In this document: piece by piece, positions 9,598 to 18,884 of the stretch
How positions within the stretch are numbered: position 1 is the first letter of the stretch
Layout of the letters: every line of letters begins with the position of its first letter
Assembly (NCBI RefSeq): GCF_900143565.1
Contig: NZ_FREX01000002.1
Coordinates: forward strand, 124,001 to 188,000
Length of the DNA: 64,000 nucleotides
Source: Pseudovibrio sp. Alg231-02
Lineage (GTDB): Bacteria; Pseudomonadota; Alphaproteobacteria; Rhizobiales; Stappiaceae
Reading direction: 5' to 3'
Notes under the pieces: generated by a model
Told to the model about the DNA's origin: nothing
Seen by the model: the letters and a program-made list of their open reading frames with translations, nothing else
Databases searched by the model: none
Position numbers and translations under genes: made by a program

Positions 9598-9613
9598 TTA
9601 ACCTTTTGTTAAC
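9598..9613 (+). promoter_or_regulatory. CtrA binding box upstream of fliF
   Basis: TTAACCTTTTGTTAAC is an exact match to the CtrA consensus TTAA-N7-TTAAC. A second degenerate pair of half-sites, TTAACCAT and TTAAC with a longer spacer, is at 9442-9460. GANTC methylation sites lie at 9495-9499 and 9504-9508. Together these suggest a CtrA-activated class II flagellar promoter for fliF-flhA. Confidence 0.75.
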
Positions 9614-9733
9614 TCTAAGGCGGGCAATTTTTACCTACCAGCAAATCAGGGGCAATTCACACCGATTTCCAAGGTGTTGAGAGTATTGCTGGTACATTTT
9701 GAATGAGCGATTTGAACGTACGGGGCGGCAACT

Positions 9734-11380
9734 GTGAGTGGAATCCTTGACTTCTTGAAAGGACTTGGGCCCGCGCGACTGGCAGCGATGGGGGCGATGG
9801 CTGTTACGTTGATCGGTCTGTTCGGTTTCATCATTGTTCGTGCGACAGCACCGCAGATGGTGCCGCTCTTCACGGACCTTACTCTTGAAGATGCTGCAGC
9901 GATTGTTAGCCAGGTTGAATCTCAAGGTGTATCTTATGAGTTGGGTGTCAACGGACGTAGTGTTCTTGTCCCTCAGGAGAACGTTCATCGCCTGCGCATG
10001 ACAATGGCAGAAGCTGGCCTGCCATCTGGCGGTGGTGTTGGTTATGAAATCTTCGACAAGACAGATACGCTTGGTGCAACCAGTTTTGTGCAGAACTTGA
10101 ACCGCCTCAGAGCTCTTGAAGGGGAACTTTCCAGAACCATTCGCAGCATTGGCCGGATTTCTTCTGCGCGTGTTCATCTGGTGATCCCTGAAAAGCAGTT
10201 GTTCCAGCGTGATCGGGAACCGCCGACAGCTTCGATTGCAATTAAGGTGCAGGGTTCTTTGTCTGGTGGGCAGATCCGTGCCATTCAGCATCTCGTTGCA
10301 ACAGCAGTTGAAGGACTGGAACCTTCCTACGTCTCTATCGTTGATGAGCGCGGCACTTTGCTTGCCAGCGGAACCGGCGATAAAGAAGGGCTTGCTGGTG
10401 GCTCTTCGCTGGATGAACGACGTTCGACAATGGAGGCTCGCCTGCGGCAACAGGTTGAAGAGATCCTCAATAACGTCGTTGGAACCGGTCGCGCTCGTGT
10501 TCGGGTTGCTGCAGAAATCAACTATAACCGCAAAACCGAGACACAGGAGCTGTATGATCCTGATGGGCAGGTGTTGCGTTCTTCTCAGAGTAAAGAGGAG
10601 AATGCATCTTCCACGAATGGTGAGGAGACGGTTTCTGTCGGCAACCAGCTGCCAAATGCAGACGCAGCTGGCAGTGCAACCGGGTCCAAGGATGCCTCGA
10701 ATGTTTCCGAGGAAATCCTGAACTACGAGATCTCTAAGAGTACAGTGACGGAGATCTATGAAGCAGGTGGTCTGGAACGGTTATCTGTAGCGGTTCTGGT
10801 TGATGGTACCTACACAACCAGCGAGGATGGAACGCAGACCTATCAGCCGCGCAGTAAAGATGAGCTGGAGCAAATTGCTACTCTGGTTCGAACTGCTGTT
10901 GGTTTTAACAAACATCGCGGTGACAATGTTGAAGTGGTCAACATGCGCTTTGTTGAGGCTCCTCTTCAGGACTTTGGTGATAGCGAAGGTGGACTGTTCG
11001 ACTTTACACGCGCTGACATCATGAAATTTGCTGAGCTGGGTGTTCTGTTTGTGATCACCATCTTGCTGTTGATCTTCGCAGTCTCTCCGCTGATGAAGCG
11101 TATTCTTGCTAAAGAAGAAGAGAGAGCTGCGGCGGCAGAAGGTGGTGTTCAGATGTTGCCAGATGGCACATTGGTCGCAGAAGGTCCTGCGCAAATTGGA
11201 GGTGTTGTTGGTGAAATGGAGGAGGTTCCTTCTGAAATGCCAACAGCAGAATGGATTGAAGATGCCAAAATGCAGGCAGCTCTCCATCAAAGCTCAATTC
11301 AGCAAATAAGTGAGTTGATTGAAGATTCTCCAAGCGAAGCGGTCAATATCGTTCGCGGTTGGTTGAACGAGGCAGCGTAG
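9734..11380 (+). CDS. fliF: Flagellar MS-ring protein FliF
   Basis: 548 residues with the YscJ/FliF periplasmic ring-building motifs, an N-terminal membrane segment at about 18-38 and a second at about 432-452, and a C-terminal cytoplasmic tail that binds FliG. GTG start giving [16 protein letters not shown]; the ribosome binding site GGGGCGGC is close by. FliF forms the inner-membrane ring on which switch and export apparatus assemble. First gene of fliF-G-H-N-flbD-flhA, the order also seen in Caulobacter for its first five genes. Confidence 0.96.
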   Translation: MSGILDFLKGLGPARLAAMGAMAVTLIGLFGFIIVRATAPQMVPLFTDLTLEDAAAIVSQVESQGVSYELGVNGRSVLVPQENVHRLRMTMAEAGLPSGGGVGYEIFDKTDTLGATSFVQNLNRLRALEGELSRTIRSIGRISSARVHLVIPEKQLFQRDREPPTASIAIKVQGSLSGGQIRAIQHLVATAVEGLEPSYVSIVDERGTLLASGTGDKEGLAGGSSLDERRSTMEARLRQQVEEILNNVVGTGRARVRVAAEINYNRKTETQELYDPDGQVLRSSQSKEENASSTNGEETVSVGNQLPNADAAGSATGSKDASNVSEEILNYEISKSTVTEIYEAGGLERLSVAVLVDGTYTTSEDGTQTYQPRSKDELEQIATLVRTAVGFNKHRGDNVEVVNMRFVEAPLQDFGDSEGGLFDFTRADIMKFAELGVLFVITILLLIFAVSPLMKRILAKEEERAAAAEGGVQMLPDGTLVAEGPAQIGGVVGEMEEVPSEMPTAEWIEDAKMQAALHQSSIQQISELIEDSPSEAVNIVRGWLNEAA

Positions 11381-11381
11381 G

Positions 11382-12446
11382 ATGAGTGAGGAGATACAGC
11401 CGCAGGAATCGACAGCGCAAGCCTTATCAGTCTCATCCGGAATAGCTGAACGAGAGCTTGGGGGAGCAGAGCGCGCAGCCGTTCTGCTCTTGGCGCTTGG
11501 GCAGGAGTATGGGAAGGCTATCTGGGCCGGGTTGGATGAAATTGAAGTGCGTCAGGTTTCCAGCGCAATGGCGAGCTTGGGTCCTGTTACGCCGACCATG
11601 CTTGAAGAGCTGTTTGTTGACTTCCTGAAGCGGCTTTCCACCCGTGGTGCGTTGAACGGAAACGTGGATGTTACAGAGCGCCTGCTGAACTCTTTCCTGC
11701 CAACTGATCGTGTTGCGATCATTATGGAGGAAATTCGAGGTCCTGCAGGTCGGAACATGTGGGAGAAGCTTTCCAACGTTCCTGAAAACGTTCTGGCAAA
11801 CTATCTGAAGAATGAGTATCCCCAGACCATTGCAGTGGTTCTTTCCAAAATCCAAAGTGATCATGCGGCTCGCGTTCTTGCGCTGCTGAATGAAGAGCTG
11901 GCGCTGGATGTGGTGAACCGCATGTTGCGCATGGAGTCTATTCAGAAGGATATTCTGGAGAAGGTTGAGCAGACATTGCGGGTCGAGTTCATGTCGAACC
12001 TGTCTCAGACCAGCCGTCGTGATAGCCACGAGATGATGGCCGACATCTTCAATAATTTCGACAGGCAGACCGAAGGCCGCTTTTTGGCAGCACTGGAAGA
12101 AGATAGCCGCGAGTCTGCAGAGCGTATCCGCAATTTGATGTTCACCTTCGAGGACTTGTTGAAACTAGATTCCGCTGCCTGTCAGACCTTGCTTCGCAAT
12201 GTTGAGAAGGATCAGCTGGCCATGGCTCTCAAAGGAGCTTCTGAAACTGCTGTTGTGTTCTTTACGGCGAACATGTCATCGCGTGCAGCAAAGATGCTTC
12301 AGGAGGACATGGAAGGTATGGGACCAGTTCGATTGCACGATGTAGATGAGGCGCAAAGCTCACTTGTACTGAAGGCGAAAGATTTGGCAGCCACTGGTGA
12401 AATCAGCATTAACAAGAAGAAAGGAGAGGAAGAGTTTGTCTACTAA
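11382..12446 (+). CDS. fliG: Flagellar motor switch protein FliG
   Basis: 354 residues in the FliG N, M and C arrangement. The middle domain has [14 protein letters not shown], the EHPQT motif variant seen in alphaproteobacteria. The C-terminal torque-generating domain contains the charged helix region around [10 protein letters not shown]. FliG binds FliF and the MotA stator. Starts one base after the fliF stop, so translation is probably coupled. Confidence 0.96.
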   Translation: MSEEIQPQESTAQALSVSSGIAERELGGAERAAVLLLALGQEYGKAIWAGLDEIEVRQVSSAMASLGPVTPTMLEELFVDFLKRLSTRGALNGNVDVTERLLNSFLPTDRVAIIMEEIRGPAGRNMWEKLSNVPENVLANYLKNEYPQTIAVVLSKIQSDHAARVLALLNEELALDVVNRMLRMESIQKDILEKVEQTLRVEFMSNLSQTSRRDSHEMMADIFNNFDRQTEGRFLAALEEDSRESAERIRNLMFTFEDLLKLDSAACQTLLRNVEKDQLAMALKGASETAVVFFTANMSSRAAKMLQEDMEGMGPVRLHDVDEAQSSLVLKAKDLAATGEISINKKKGEEEFVY

Positions 12447-12482
12447 TCGTTCCTTTTCTTCGCGATCACTGGAGGCTCGCTG

Positions 12483-13163
12483 ATGGTTACTGTGATGCCT
12501 CAAGGTGCTGTGCGGCGACGCTTTTTGTTTGATACTAAATCGATCGATGAGGCTGAGGCCGCAGCAACAGTCGAAGACGTCCCTCCGCTGGAGCCTACTA
12601 TTACAGTTGCTGAGCATAAGCAGCTTTTAAAAGCTGCAGAAGAGGCCGCGTTTGTTCGTGGTGAGATGCAGGCCCGGCAGGCCATTGCTGAGCAGCAGAA
12701 GCTGAGTGCACAGGAAGAACTGGTGGTGTTGCGGGAGCGACTTGAAGTTGCTTTGGGTGATCTTGAAAGCCAGATCCGTGCTCAAGAGCAGAACCTGGTC
12801 TCTATGTGTTTTCTGATTGCGCGCCGTCTTTGCAGTCACCTTATTGCGCGTGAGCCGCTTGCTGAAGTTGTGGCATTGCTTGCCGAATGTTTGGCTCCTC
12901 TGCGCAAGATCCCTCAGATTTTGATTGAGGTGCCGACAGAAGATACGCATGCGCTGGAAGACATGGTTGACGGTCTGGTTCTGAACAGCAGCTTTGAGGG
13001 CAAAGTGCATGTTGTGAAGTCAGAGAGCATGTCACGTGGTGATTGCCGGATTGAATGGCCGGATGGTGGAATTATTCGTGATCGTCGCAAGACGGTTGAG
13101 CATATTGAACAAGTCATAAAATCCCATTTCGACGCCCGCGAGCGGGCCAATCGAGCAGCGTGA
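12483..13163 (+). CDS. fliH: Flagellar assembly protein FliH (FlbE)
   Basis: 226 residues. The N-terminal half is a charged coiled coil rich in Glu/Gln/Ala (about 40-110) and the C-terminal half matches FliH, including GDCRIEWPDGGIIRDR near the end, the conserved FliH/YscL signature. It regulates the FliI ATPase and delivers export cargo. fliI itself is not in the window. Corresponds in position to Caulobacter flbE. Confidence 0.88.
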   Translation: MVTVMPQGAVRRRFLFDTKSIDEAEAAATVEDVPPLEPTITVAEHKQLLKAAEEAAFVRGEMQARQAIAEQQKLSAQEELVVLRERLEVALGDLESQIRAQEQNLVSMCFLIARRLCSHLIAREPLAEVVALLAECLAPLRKIPQILIEVPTEDTHALEDMVDGLVLNSSFEGKVHVVKSESMSRGDCRIEWPDGGIIRDRRKTVEHIEQVIKSHFDARERANRAA

Positions 13164-13223
13164 TTTTAGTTTTTGCCTATGACCGTGCTGGCTATGGCTG
13201 GTGCGGGATCAGAAAGGTTGATT

Positions 13224-13562
13224 ATGAGCAGTGATGAACAGGGAATGGTGCTGGACCAACACCAGAGTACCCAGCGCGCTGGTGGCCTGGATGAAGAAGG
13301 TGCAGGCGGCGTTAAGGCAGCTGAGGATTTGGAAGCTGTTTTTGATGTTCCGGTCCAACTGGCTGCTGTGCTTGGGCATACAAAGATGAAGGTTTCCGAC
13401 CTTTTGCATTTGGATACCGGGATCGTCATGGAACTCGACCGGAAGGTGGGCGAGGCCATCGACGTTTACGTGAATAACAGGCTGATCGCGCGCGGAGAAG
13501 TTGTGCTCGTGGAAGATAAGCTTGGTGTCACCATGACTGAAATCATCAAGGCGGATAAGTGA
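13224..13562 (+). CDS. fliN: Flagellar motor switch protein FliN
   Basis: 112 residues from the ATG at 13224, preceded by GAAAGG; the upstream in-frame ATG at 13173 has a poor site. The C-terminal SpoA domain is clear: VPVQLAAVLGHTKMK-like DVPVQLAAVLG, then DLLHLDTGIVMELDRKVG and the basic end RGEVVLVEDKLGVTMTEI. Together with FliM and FliG it forms the C-ring. It is about 25 residues shorter than the E. coli protein, with an acidic, poorly conserved N-terminus. Confidence 0.93.
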   Translation: MSSDEQGMVLDQHQSTQRAGGLDEEGAGGVKAAEDLEAVFDVPVQLAAVLGHTKMKVSDLLHLDTGIVMELDRKVGEAIDVYVNNRLIARGEVVLVEDKLGVTMTEIIKADK

Positions 13563-13593
13563 TTGTCATGGGGCGTACTGGAAAGGAACTGAC

Positions 13594-14967
13594 ATGCGGC
13601 TCTTGATCGTTGGGACCCTTGGCGGTCAGCTGACGACCGCAACCAAGATCGCGATGGAGCGGGGGGCATCTGTTACCCATGCGCCTGGCGTTCCTGAGGC
13701 CATGAAAGTCTTGCGTTCTGGTCAGGGTGCGGATCTTCTGATGGTTGATGTCAATGAAGATATCGGTCAGCTGGTGGAACTGACAGAACGCGAGCGTATC
13801 CATGTGCCACTCGTTGCGTGCGGGTTGGGAACGGATGCGCGCGCGGCTGTGTCTGCCATTCGGGCTGGAGCAAAGGAATACATTCCGCTGCCTCCAGATC
13901 CAGAGCTGATTGCTGCTGTGCTGGCGGCTGTTACGGAAGAGCGCGAAGACCTGATCTATCGCGACGCGGCAATGGCGAGTGTGATCAAGCTGGCGGAGCA
14001 GGTGGCTCCATCTGATGCATCTGTTCTGATTACGGGCGAGTCCGGGTCTGGTAAGGAAGTGATTTCCCGCTTCCTGCACAGCAAGTCCAGTCGTGCTGAT
14101 AAGGCGTTTATCTCCATCAACTGTGCTGCAATTCCTGAGCATCTTCTTGAATCCGAGCTTTTTGGTCATGAGAAAGGTGCCTTTACCGGTGCTGTTGCGC
14201 GCCGTGTTGGCAAGTTTGAGGAAGCCAATGGCGGCACCTTGATGCTTGACGAAATCTCCGAAATGGATGTTCGGCTGCAAGCCAAGTTGTTGCGGGCTAT
14301 TCAAGAGCGGGTGATTGACCGTGTTGGAGGCAGTCGTCCGGTACCGGTCGATATTCGCATCATCGCGACGTCCAACCGTGATTTGGCTGAGGAAGTGCGC
14401 AATGGTGGCTTCCGCGAGGATTTGCTGTACCGCCTGAACGTGGTGAACCTGAAGCTGCCAGCGCTTCGGGCACGTCCTGCTGACATTCTGGAGCTGGCAA
14501 GCCACTTCATTGAAATTTATGCCAAGGCGAATGGTACCAAGGCACTGCCGGTTTCTCAGGAGGGCCGACAGCTTCTGTTGGCCAACCAATGGAAAGGAAA
14601 TGTACGCGAGCTGGAAAACACCATGCACCGCGCTGTTCTTCTTTCCTCTGGTAGCGAGATTGATGCAGACGCTATTCGCATGCCGGATGGATCTCCAATT
14701 GCCATGGGGGCTGGACAGCAAACAGCTGCCCGGGCGGCCCATGCAGCTGAAGCTGTCTCGCGCGATATGGTCGGGCGTACTGTTGCTGATGTGGAGCGTG
14801 ATCTCATTTTGGATACGCTGGATCATTGTCTGGGGAACCGTACGCATGCTGCAAAGATCCTTGGCATTTCGATCCGCACGCTTCGCAACAAGTTGAACCT
14901 TTACACCAAAGAGGGTGTTGAGGTTCCAGGGCCAGGCGAAGCACGCGCTGGCACTGCAGACGCATAA
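13594..14967 (+). CDS. flbD: Sigma-54-dependent flagellar regulator FlbD
   Basis: 457 residues. The N-terminal receiver-like domain (1-115) keeps an Asp at position 52 but lacks the usual acidic pair near its start, as in Caulobacter FlbD. The AAA+ domain has Walker A GESGSGKE (148-155), the sigma-54 contact loop GAFTGA (195-200) and Walker B LMLDE (216-220). The C-terminal Fis-type helix-turn-helix contains HAAKILGISIRTLRNKL. It activates sigma-54 flagellar promoters such as the one at 5820 and, in Caulobacter, represses fliF. ATG preceded by GGAAAGGAA. Confidence 0.93.
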   Translation: MRLLIVGTLGGQLTTATKIAMERGASVTHAPGVPEAMKVLRSGQGADLLMVDVNEDIGQLVELTERERIHVPLVACGLGTDARAAVSAIRAGAKEYIPLPPDPELIAAVLAAVTEEREDLIYRDAAMASVIKLAEQVAPSDASVLITGESGSGKEVISRFLHSKSSRADKAFISINCAAIPEHLLESELFGHEKGAFTGAVARRVGKFEEANGGTLMLDEISEMDVRLQAKLLRAIQERVIDRVGGSRPVPVDIRIIATSNRDLAEEVRNGGFREDLLYRLNVVNLKLPALRARPADILELASHFIEIYAKANGTKALPVSQEGRQLLLANQWKGNVRELENTMHRAVLLSSGSEIDADAIRMPDGSPIAMGAGQQTAARAAHAAEAVSRDMVGRTVADVERDLILDTLDHCLGNRTHAAKILGISIRTLRNKLNLYTKEGVEVPGPGEARAGTADA

Positions 14968-14986
14968 GAACGGATAGGGCGCGGCG

Positions 14987-17161
14987 ATGTCTGAAGAGAC
15001 AAATACAAAAGCGGCTCAAGGAGGAAGCGACAGCGCTCCTTCTGCTGCTCGCGTGCCCGGACTAGGTGCAGCTGGTGGTTCAGCCTTTTTCCAAGACCTT
15101 TGGGGCGCCATAAAACAAGGCGACCTTGGGCTTGCTGCAGGTGTGATGGTCATCCTTGTGATGCTCATTGTTCCGATGCCTGCGATGCTTCTGGATATGT
15201 TCCTCGCGATTTCGATCATCTTTTCCGTGATGATCCTGATGGTGGGCCTTTTTATTCAAAAACCTCTGGAGTTCTCTGCTTTTCCGACTGTGTTGCTGAT
15301 TGCGACCATGTTGCGACTGTCGTTGAATATGGCGTCGACGCGACTGATTTTGGCACACGGACATGAAGGAGCTGACGCAGCCGGCAATGTGATTGCAGCG
15401 TTCGGTAGCTTTGTGATGGGCGGTAATTTCGTGATCGGGATTATCGTCTTTGCAATCCTTGTGATTGTGAACTTCATCGTTATTACAAAGGGTTCTGGCC
15501 GTATTGCTGAGGTTTCTGCCCGCTTTACGCTGGATGCAATGCCCGGTAAGCAGATGGCGATTGACGCGGATCTGGGTGCTGGCCTGATTGATGAGGAGAC
15601 TGCACGGACCCGTCGTAAAGAGCTGGAATCTGAATCCACCTTCTTCGGCTCTATGGATGGTGCCTCTAAGTTTGTGCGTGGTGATGCTGTTGCCGGTCTG
15701 ATGATCACGTTCATCAACGTGATTGGCGGTATCGTTATTGGTGTGATGCAGCAGAACCTGACGTTCGCTCAAGCTGCCGAAAACTATACGCTGCTGACGA
15801 TTGGTGATGGTCTGGTCTCTCAGATCCCCGCGCTGATCGTTTCCACCGCTGCGGGTATTCTTGTTTCTAAAGCAGGCGTTGAGGGTGCGGCCGATAAGGC
15901 CCTTGTCCGGCAGTTTACTGGCTACCCAAAAGCGCTTGGCATGTCTGCGTTTGTGATGGTCGTGCTGTCGTTCCTGCCGGGCATGCCGATGTTGCCGTTC
16001 CTGGCATTGGCGGGTGCTGCTGGTTATCTGGCGCGGCAGGCAAGTAAGAAGCATGCTCGCGAAAAAGCAGTGGAAGTGGCTGCAAAAGTTGAAGCTGAAG
16101 TGCCGGATGAGCCGCAGGAAGCGCCGATTTCCGACAGCTTGAAAATGGATGTGCTGCGGATTGAGCTTGGCTATGCGCTGCTGCCAATCATCAATGGGCG
16201 TAATAAGCAGGAAACAGATCAGGTTACCGAGCAGATCAAAGCGCTGCGTCGTCAGATTGCCTCTGATATGGGCGTGATCATGCCGTCAGTGCGTATCCTT
16301 GATAACATTCAGCTTGGCGCGAATGATTACATGATCAAGGTGAAGGAAGTGGATGCTGGCGGCGGCTCTCTGTTCCCGAACCAGTTTATGGTGATGGACC
16401 CTGCTGGTGGGCAGGTTCGCCTGCCGGGGACGCATACCACAGAGCCAACCTTTGGTTTGCCTGCGACCTGGGTGGAAGCGCAGTATCGCGAAGAGGCCAA
16501 TCTGCTTGGCTATACGGTGGTTGATCCTGCAACGGTTATCTCTACGCACCTGACAGAGACCATCAAGTCTCATATCTCCGAGCTGCTCACTTACGCAGAT
16601 GTTCAAGTTCTGTTGAAGAAGCTGGATGAAGAGCAGTCCAAGCTGGTGGAAGATATTGTTCCGACCCAGATTTCCATCTCTGGAATTCAGCGTGTGCTGC
16701 AAGCGCTGCTGGAAGAGCGCATTTCCATCCGTGATTTGGGAACAATTCTGGAAGGGATTGCGGAGGCGATTGGTTCAACGCGGAACCCGAATGCCATTGC
16801 TGAGCATGTGCGGACACGTCTGGCGCGCCAGATCTGCTCTGCCAATCAAGCGCCCGGTGGGTATCTGCCTTTGATCAGCCTGAGCCCTGTTTGGGAGTCT
16901 GCATTCCTTGAAAGCATTATCGGGGATGGGGATGATCGCCAGCTAGCGATGGCACCTTCCAAGCTGCAGGAGTTCGTTGGTTTGGTTCGTGATGCTTATG
17001 ATGCGGCGGCCAATCAGGGTGAAGTTCCTGTGCTGTTGTGCTCAGCTCAATCGCGGCCATTCGTGCGTTCCATTGTTGAGCGTTTCAGAGCGCATACGTT
17101 TGTTATGAGCCAAAACGAAGTTCACCCGCGAGCGCGACTGAAAACAGTGGCAACCATATAG
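14987..17161 (+). CDS. flhA: Flagellar export gate protein FlhA
   Basis: 724 residues. The N-terminal half has about eight membrane helices and the FHIPEP family signature around GKQMAIDADLGAGLID with the conserved RRKELESESTFFGSMDGA. The cytoplasmic C-terminal half carries the ring-forming FlhAC domain. It is the export gate of the type III flagellar secretion system. In many relatives fliR and flhB follow immediately; here an unrelated acetyltransferase does, so the cluster ends. Confidence 0.96.
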   Translation: MSEETNTKAAQGGSDSAPSAARVPGLGAAGGSAFFQDLWGAIKQGDLGLAAGVMVILVMLIVPMPAMLLDMFLAISIIFSVMILMVGLFIQKPLEFSAFPTVLLIATMLRLSLNMASTRLILAHGHEGADAAGNVIAAFGSFVMGGNFVIGIIVFAILVIVNFIVITKGSGRIAEVSARFTLDAMPGKQMAIDADLGAGLIDEETARTRRKELESESTFFGSMDGASKFVRGDAVAGLMITFINVIGGIVIGVMQQNLTFAQAAENYTLLTIGDGLVSQIPALIVSTAAGILVSKAGVEGAADKALVRQFTGYPKALGMSAFVMVVLSFLPGMPMLPFLALAGAAGYLARQASKKHAREKAVEVAAKVEAEVPDEPQEAPISDSLKMDVLRIELGYALLPIINGRNKQETDQVTEQIKALRRQIASDMGVIMPSVRILDNIQLGANDYMIKVKEVDAGGGSLFPNQFMVMDPAGGQVRLPGTHTTEPTFGLPATWVEAQYREEANLLGYTVVDPATVISTHLTETIKSHISELLTYADVQVLLKKLDEEQSKLVEDIVPTQISISGIQRVLQALLEERISIRDLGTILEGIAEAIGSTRNPNAIAEHVRTRLARQICSANQAPGGYLPLISLSPVWESAFLESIIGDGDDRQLAMAPSKLQEFVGLVRDAYDAAANQGEVPVLLCSAQSRPFVRSIVERFRAHTFVMSQNEVHPRARLKTVATI

Positions 17162-17166
17162 GATCT

Positions 17167-17210
17167 CAAGTGTTTCGTGAGATTGGAACACTTGCAGCCT
17201 TTTCTTCTTC
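17167..17210 (+). terminator. Probable terminator after flhA
   Basis: CAAGTGTT / AACACTTG, 8-bp arms with a 12-nt loop, followed a few bases later by a T/C-rich tract. The T run is interrupted, so strength is uncertain. Confidence 0.5.
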
Positions 17211-17255
17211 CCGCTACCCAGAGTGCATTGTTTCTTCCTAATTTGAGAGAGTGGT

Positions 17256-17864
17256 ATGGCGCATATTCAACTGGATCTTGATGGATACACAGACCTGCCA
17301 GAAGGCAAAGTCGCGACTGTGGTGACGCATCTGGAGATGTTGGAGAAGCCTGCTCTCAAACCGATTGATCGTCCTGACCTCACGCTGGAACGGGCTGGCA
17401 AGATCGATATTGTCGAGTATAGAGCCCTCTTTAAACGTGTGGGTGAGCCGTGGCTTTGGTTTGGTCGTTTGGTGATGAATGACGCTGAACTGGAGGCGAC
17501 GCTGAGCAAGCCGACCAATGAGTTTTACTGGGCTATGAAGAACGGTGAGCCTGTGGGAATGCTTGAGTTGGATGTTGCCAAGGAAGATGAAGTTACACTG
17601 AGCTATTTCGGGCTTGTACCAGACGCTGTTGGCGGTGGTGCTGGCCGCTGGCTGATGAACCATGCGATCAGCAAGGCTTTCTCTCGTCCTGAAGTGAAGC
17701 GCTTCTGGTTACACACATGCACAGGGGATAGCCCACAGGCACTGCAATTTTATCTGCGTAGTGGCTTTAAGCCCTTCAAGCGGTCCATTGAGGTTGCTGA
17801 TGATCCGCGTCTGAATGAAATTCTTGATCGATCCTGCGCTCCTCACATTCCTTTTTTGCCATAG
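17256..17864 (+). CDS. GNAT family N-acetyltransferase
   Basis: 202 residues with a GNAT fold. The acetyl-CoA loop is represented by the segment LVPDAVGGGAGRWLMNHAI, followed by FWLHTCTGDSPQALQFYLRS and GFKPFKR, the usual end of the domain. The N-terminal 60 residues are specific to a subfamily common in alphaproteobacteria. The substrate cannot be read from the sequence. GAGAGAG sits before the ATG. It has its own start after the flhA terminator and no obvious operon partner. Confidence 0.8.
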   Translation: MAHIQLDLDGYTDLPEGKVATVVTHLEMLEKPALKPIDRPDLTLERAGKIDIVEYRALFKRVGEPWLWFGRLVMNDAELEATLSKPTNEFYWAMKNGEPVGMLELDVAKEDEVTLSYFGLVPDAVGGGAGRWLMNHAISKAFSRPEVKRFWLHTCTGDSPQALQFYLRSGFKPFKRSIEVADDPRLNEILDRSCAPHIPFLP

Positions 17865-18175
17865 GGCAGAGCAGGTTGATGAGCTGGACCTTTCGGTTCG
17901 CTTGATAGACACCCATATGCTTGCATTGGTGTTCTCACCTAACCTTGGGGTTGTGCGGCAGAAACCTCTCAGGGTTGGTGTTGGAAAAGTGCCCCAAAAC
18001 GGGACAGTTAATGAGGTTTCATTAGAGTTTTATCTAGGATGTGTTAGTTTCCTTTTACCATGTACCTTTGATTAATCGTGGAAGATGTGTGAGGGCTGCA
18101 CGCAAATCGATTGGTTGTACGTAGGTTGGGGGCGGTTGAAACGGGGTGTGTTCAACCGAATATTCGGGAGCTGCC
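17865..18175. other. 311-bp gap between acetyltransferase and membrane-anchored protein
   Basis: No ORF with a ribosome binding site, no convincing terminator or promoter pair. The stretch around 18020-18075 is AT-rich and may hold the promoter of the downstream gene. Confidence 0.4.
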
Positions 18176-18805
18176 ATGTCAGAGCTACATGACAACGTTG
18201 TGCCTCATGAGAAGGTGCGGTCACTGAGAGATAGTATTCGCAAAGTGCGTGTTGCGGAGATGGAACGGACAGACGTTGTTGTGAGCCTTCAGGAGAGCGA
18301 GAAAGCACGCCTTGAACTGCTCAGCGAAGAGCTGATTGATGTGTTCAAGGAAGTTCCTGAAGACGACGACCAGTTTGCCTTCCAGATCGTTCCCGGTACC
18401 CAGCCACGCCTATGGATCGACATGACCAGCCATGTGTTGATGGGGCGTGATCGCCATTCTTACCGCTTTGTGAAGGAGACCCGTCTGGGCCGGATGGTGT
18501 TGCTTGAAACCGCTGATATTGACGATATGGCGGACTGCATTACCGAATATATTGCCGAGCGGATTATTGAAAAGGAACGTGCGCTGGAAGCAGACTGGAT
18601 GCTCAATCGCATTCGCCAGCAGGATGTTCCAACTGGTAAGAGGCTGGATCAGCTTAAACAAGAAAACGCAGGCAGAGCTGTTGCGGCCAAGCGCAATAAG
18701 GCGCGTGACTTTTTCATTCTGATCTGCGGGCTTTTGCTGGGAACTGTTATCGGGGCGGCGGGTCTTGTGGCGCTGGCGCTTTATGCGAACCCTTTTGCGG
18801 GTTAA
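18176..18805 (+). CDS. Conserved hypothetical protein with C-terminal membrane anchor
   Basis: 209 residues from the ATG at 18176 (CGGGAG ahead of it). No family recognised. It is charged and helical at the N-terminus (about 1-60), has a central region with conserved-looking WIDMTSHVLMGRDRHSYRFV, a second charged helix, and a single C-terminal membrane segment (about 182-203, IL.GLLLGTVIGAAGLVALAL type). The layout suggests a tail-anchored cytoplasmic protein. It is followed directly by a strong terminator, so it is monocistronic. Confidence 0.75.
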   Translation: MSELHDNVVPHEKVRSLRDSIRKVRVAEMERTDVVVSLQESEKARLELLSEELIDVFKEVPEDDDQFAFQIVPGTQPRLWIDMTSHVLMGRDRHSYRFVKETRLGRMVLLETADIDDMADCITEYIAERIIEKERALEADWMLNRIRQQDVPTGKRLDQLKQENAGRAVAAKRNKARDFFILICGLLLGTVIGAAGLVALALYANPFAG

Positions 18806-18818
18806 GCGCTGTCTTTGT

Positions 18819-18848
18819 GAGAGGCATCAGTATGCCTCTCTGTCTTTT
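18819..18848 (+). terminator. Rho-independent terminator
   Basis: GAGAGGCAT / ATGCCTCTC, perfect 9-bp arms around the tetraloop CAGT, followed by TGTCTTTT, 13 bp after the stop of the upstream gene. Confidence 0.9.
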
Positions 18849-18884
18849 AATCTGAAAACTAGCCCCACATCTTAGGTACAGGCT

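Noticed and set aside
9635-10450. 271-codon minus-strand ORF opposite fliF
   Set aside because: Antisense of a strongly conserved flagellar gene; its length follows from the codon pattern of fliF.
13546-14847. 433-codon minus-strand ORF opposite flbD
   Set aside because: Antisense of flbD with low-complexity, Asn/His/Arg-rich product; no family.
15080-16054. 324-codon minus-strand ORF opposite flhA
   Set aside because: Antisense of flhA; product is dominated by His, Asn and Arg, typical of a shadow frame.
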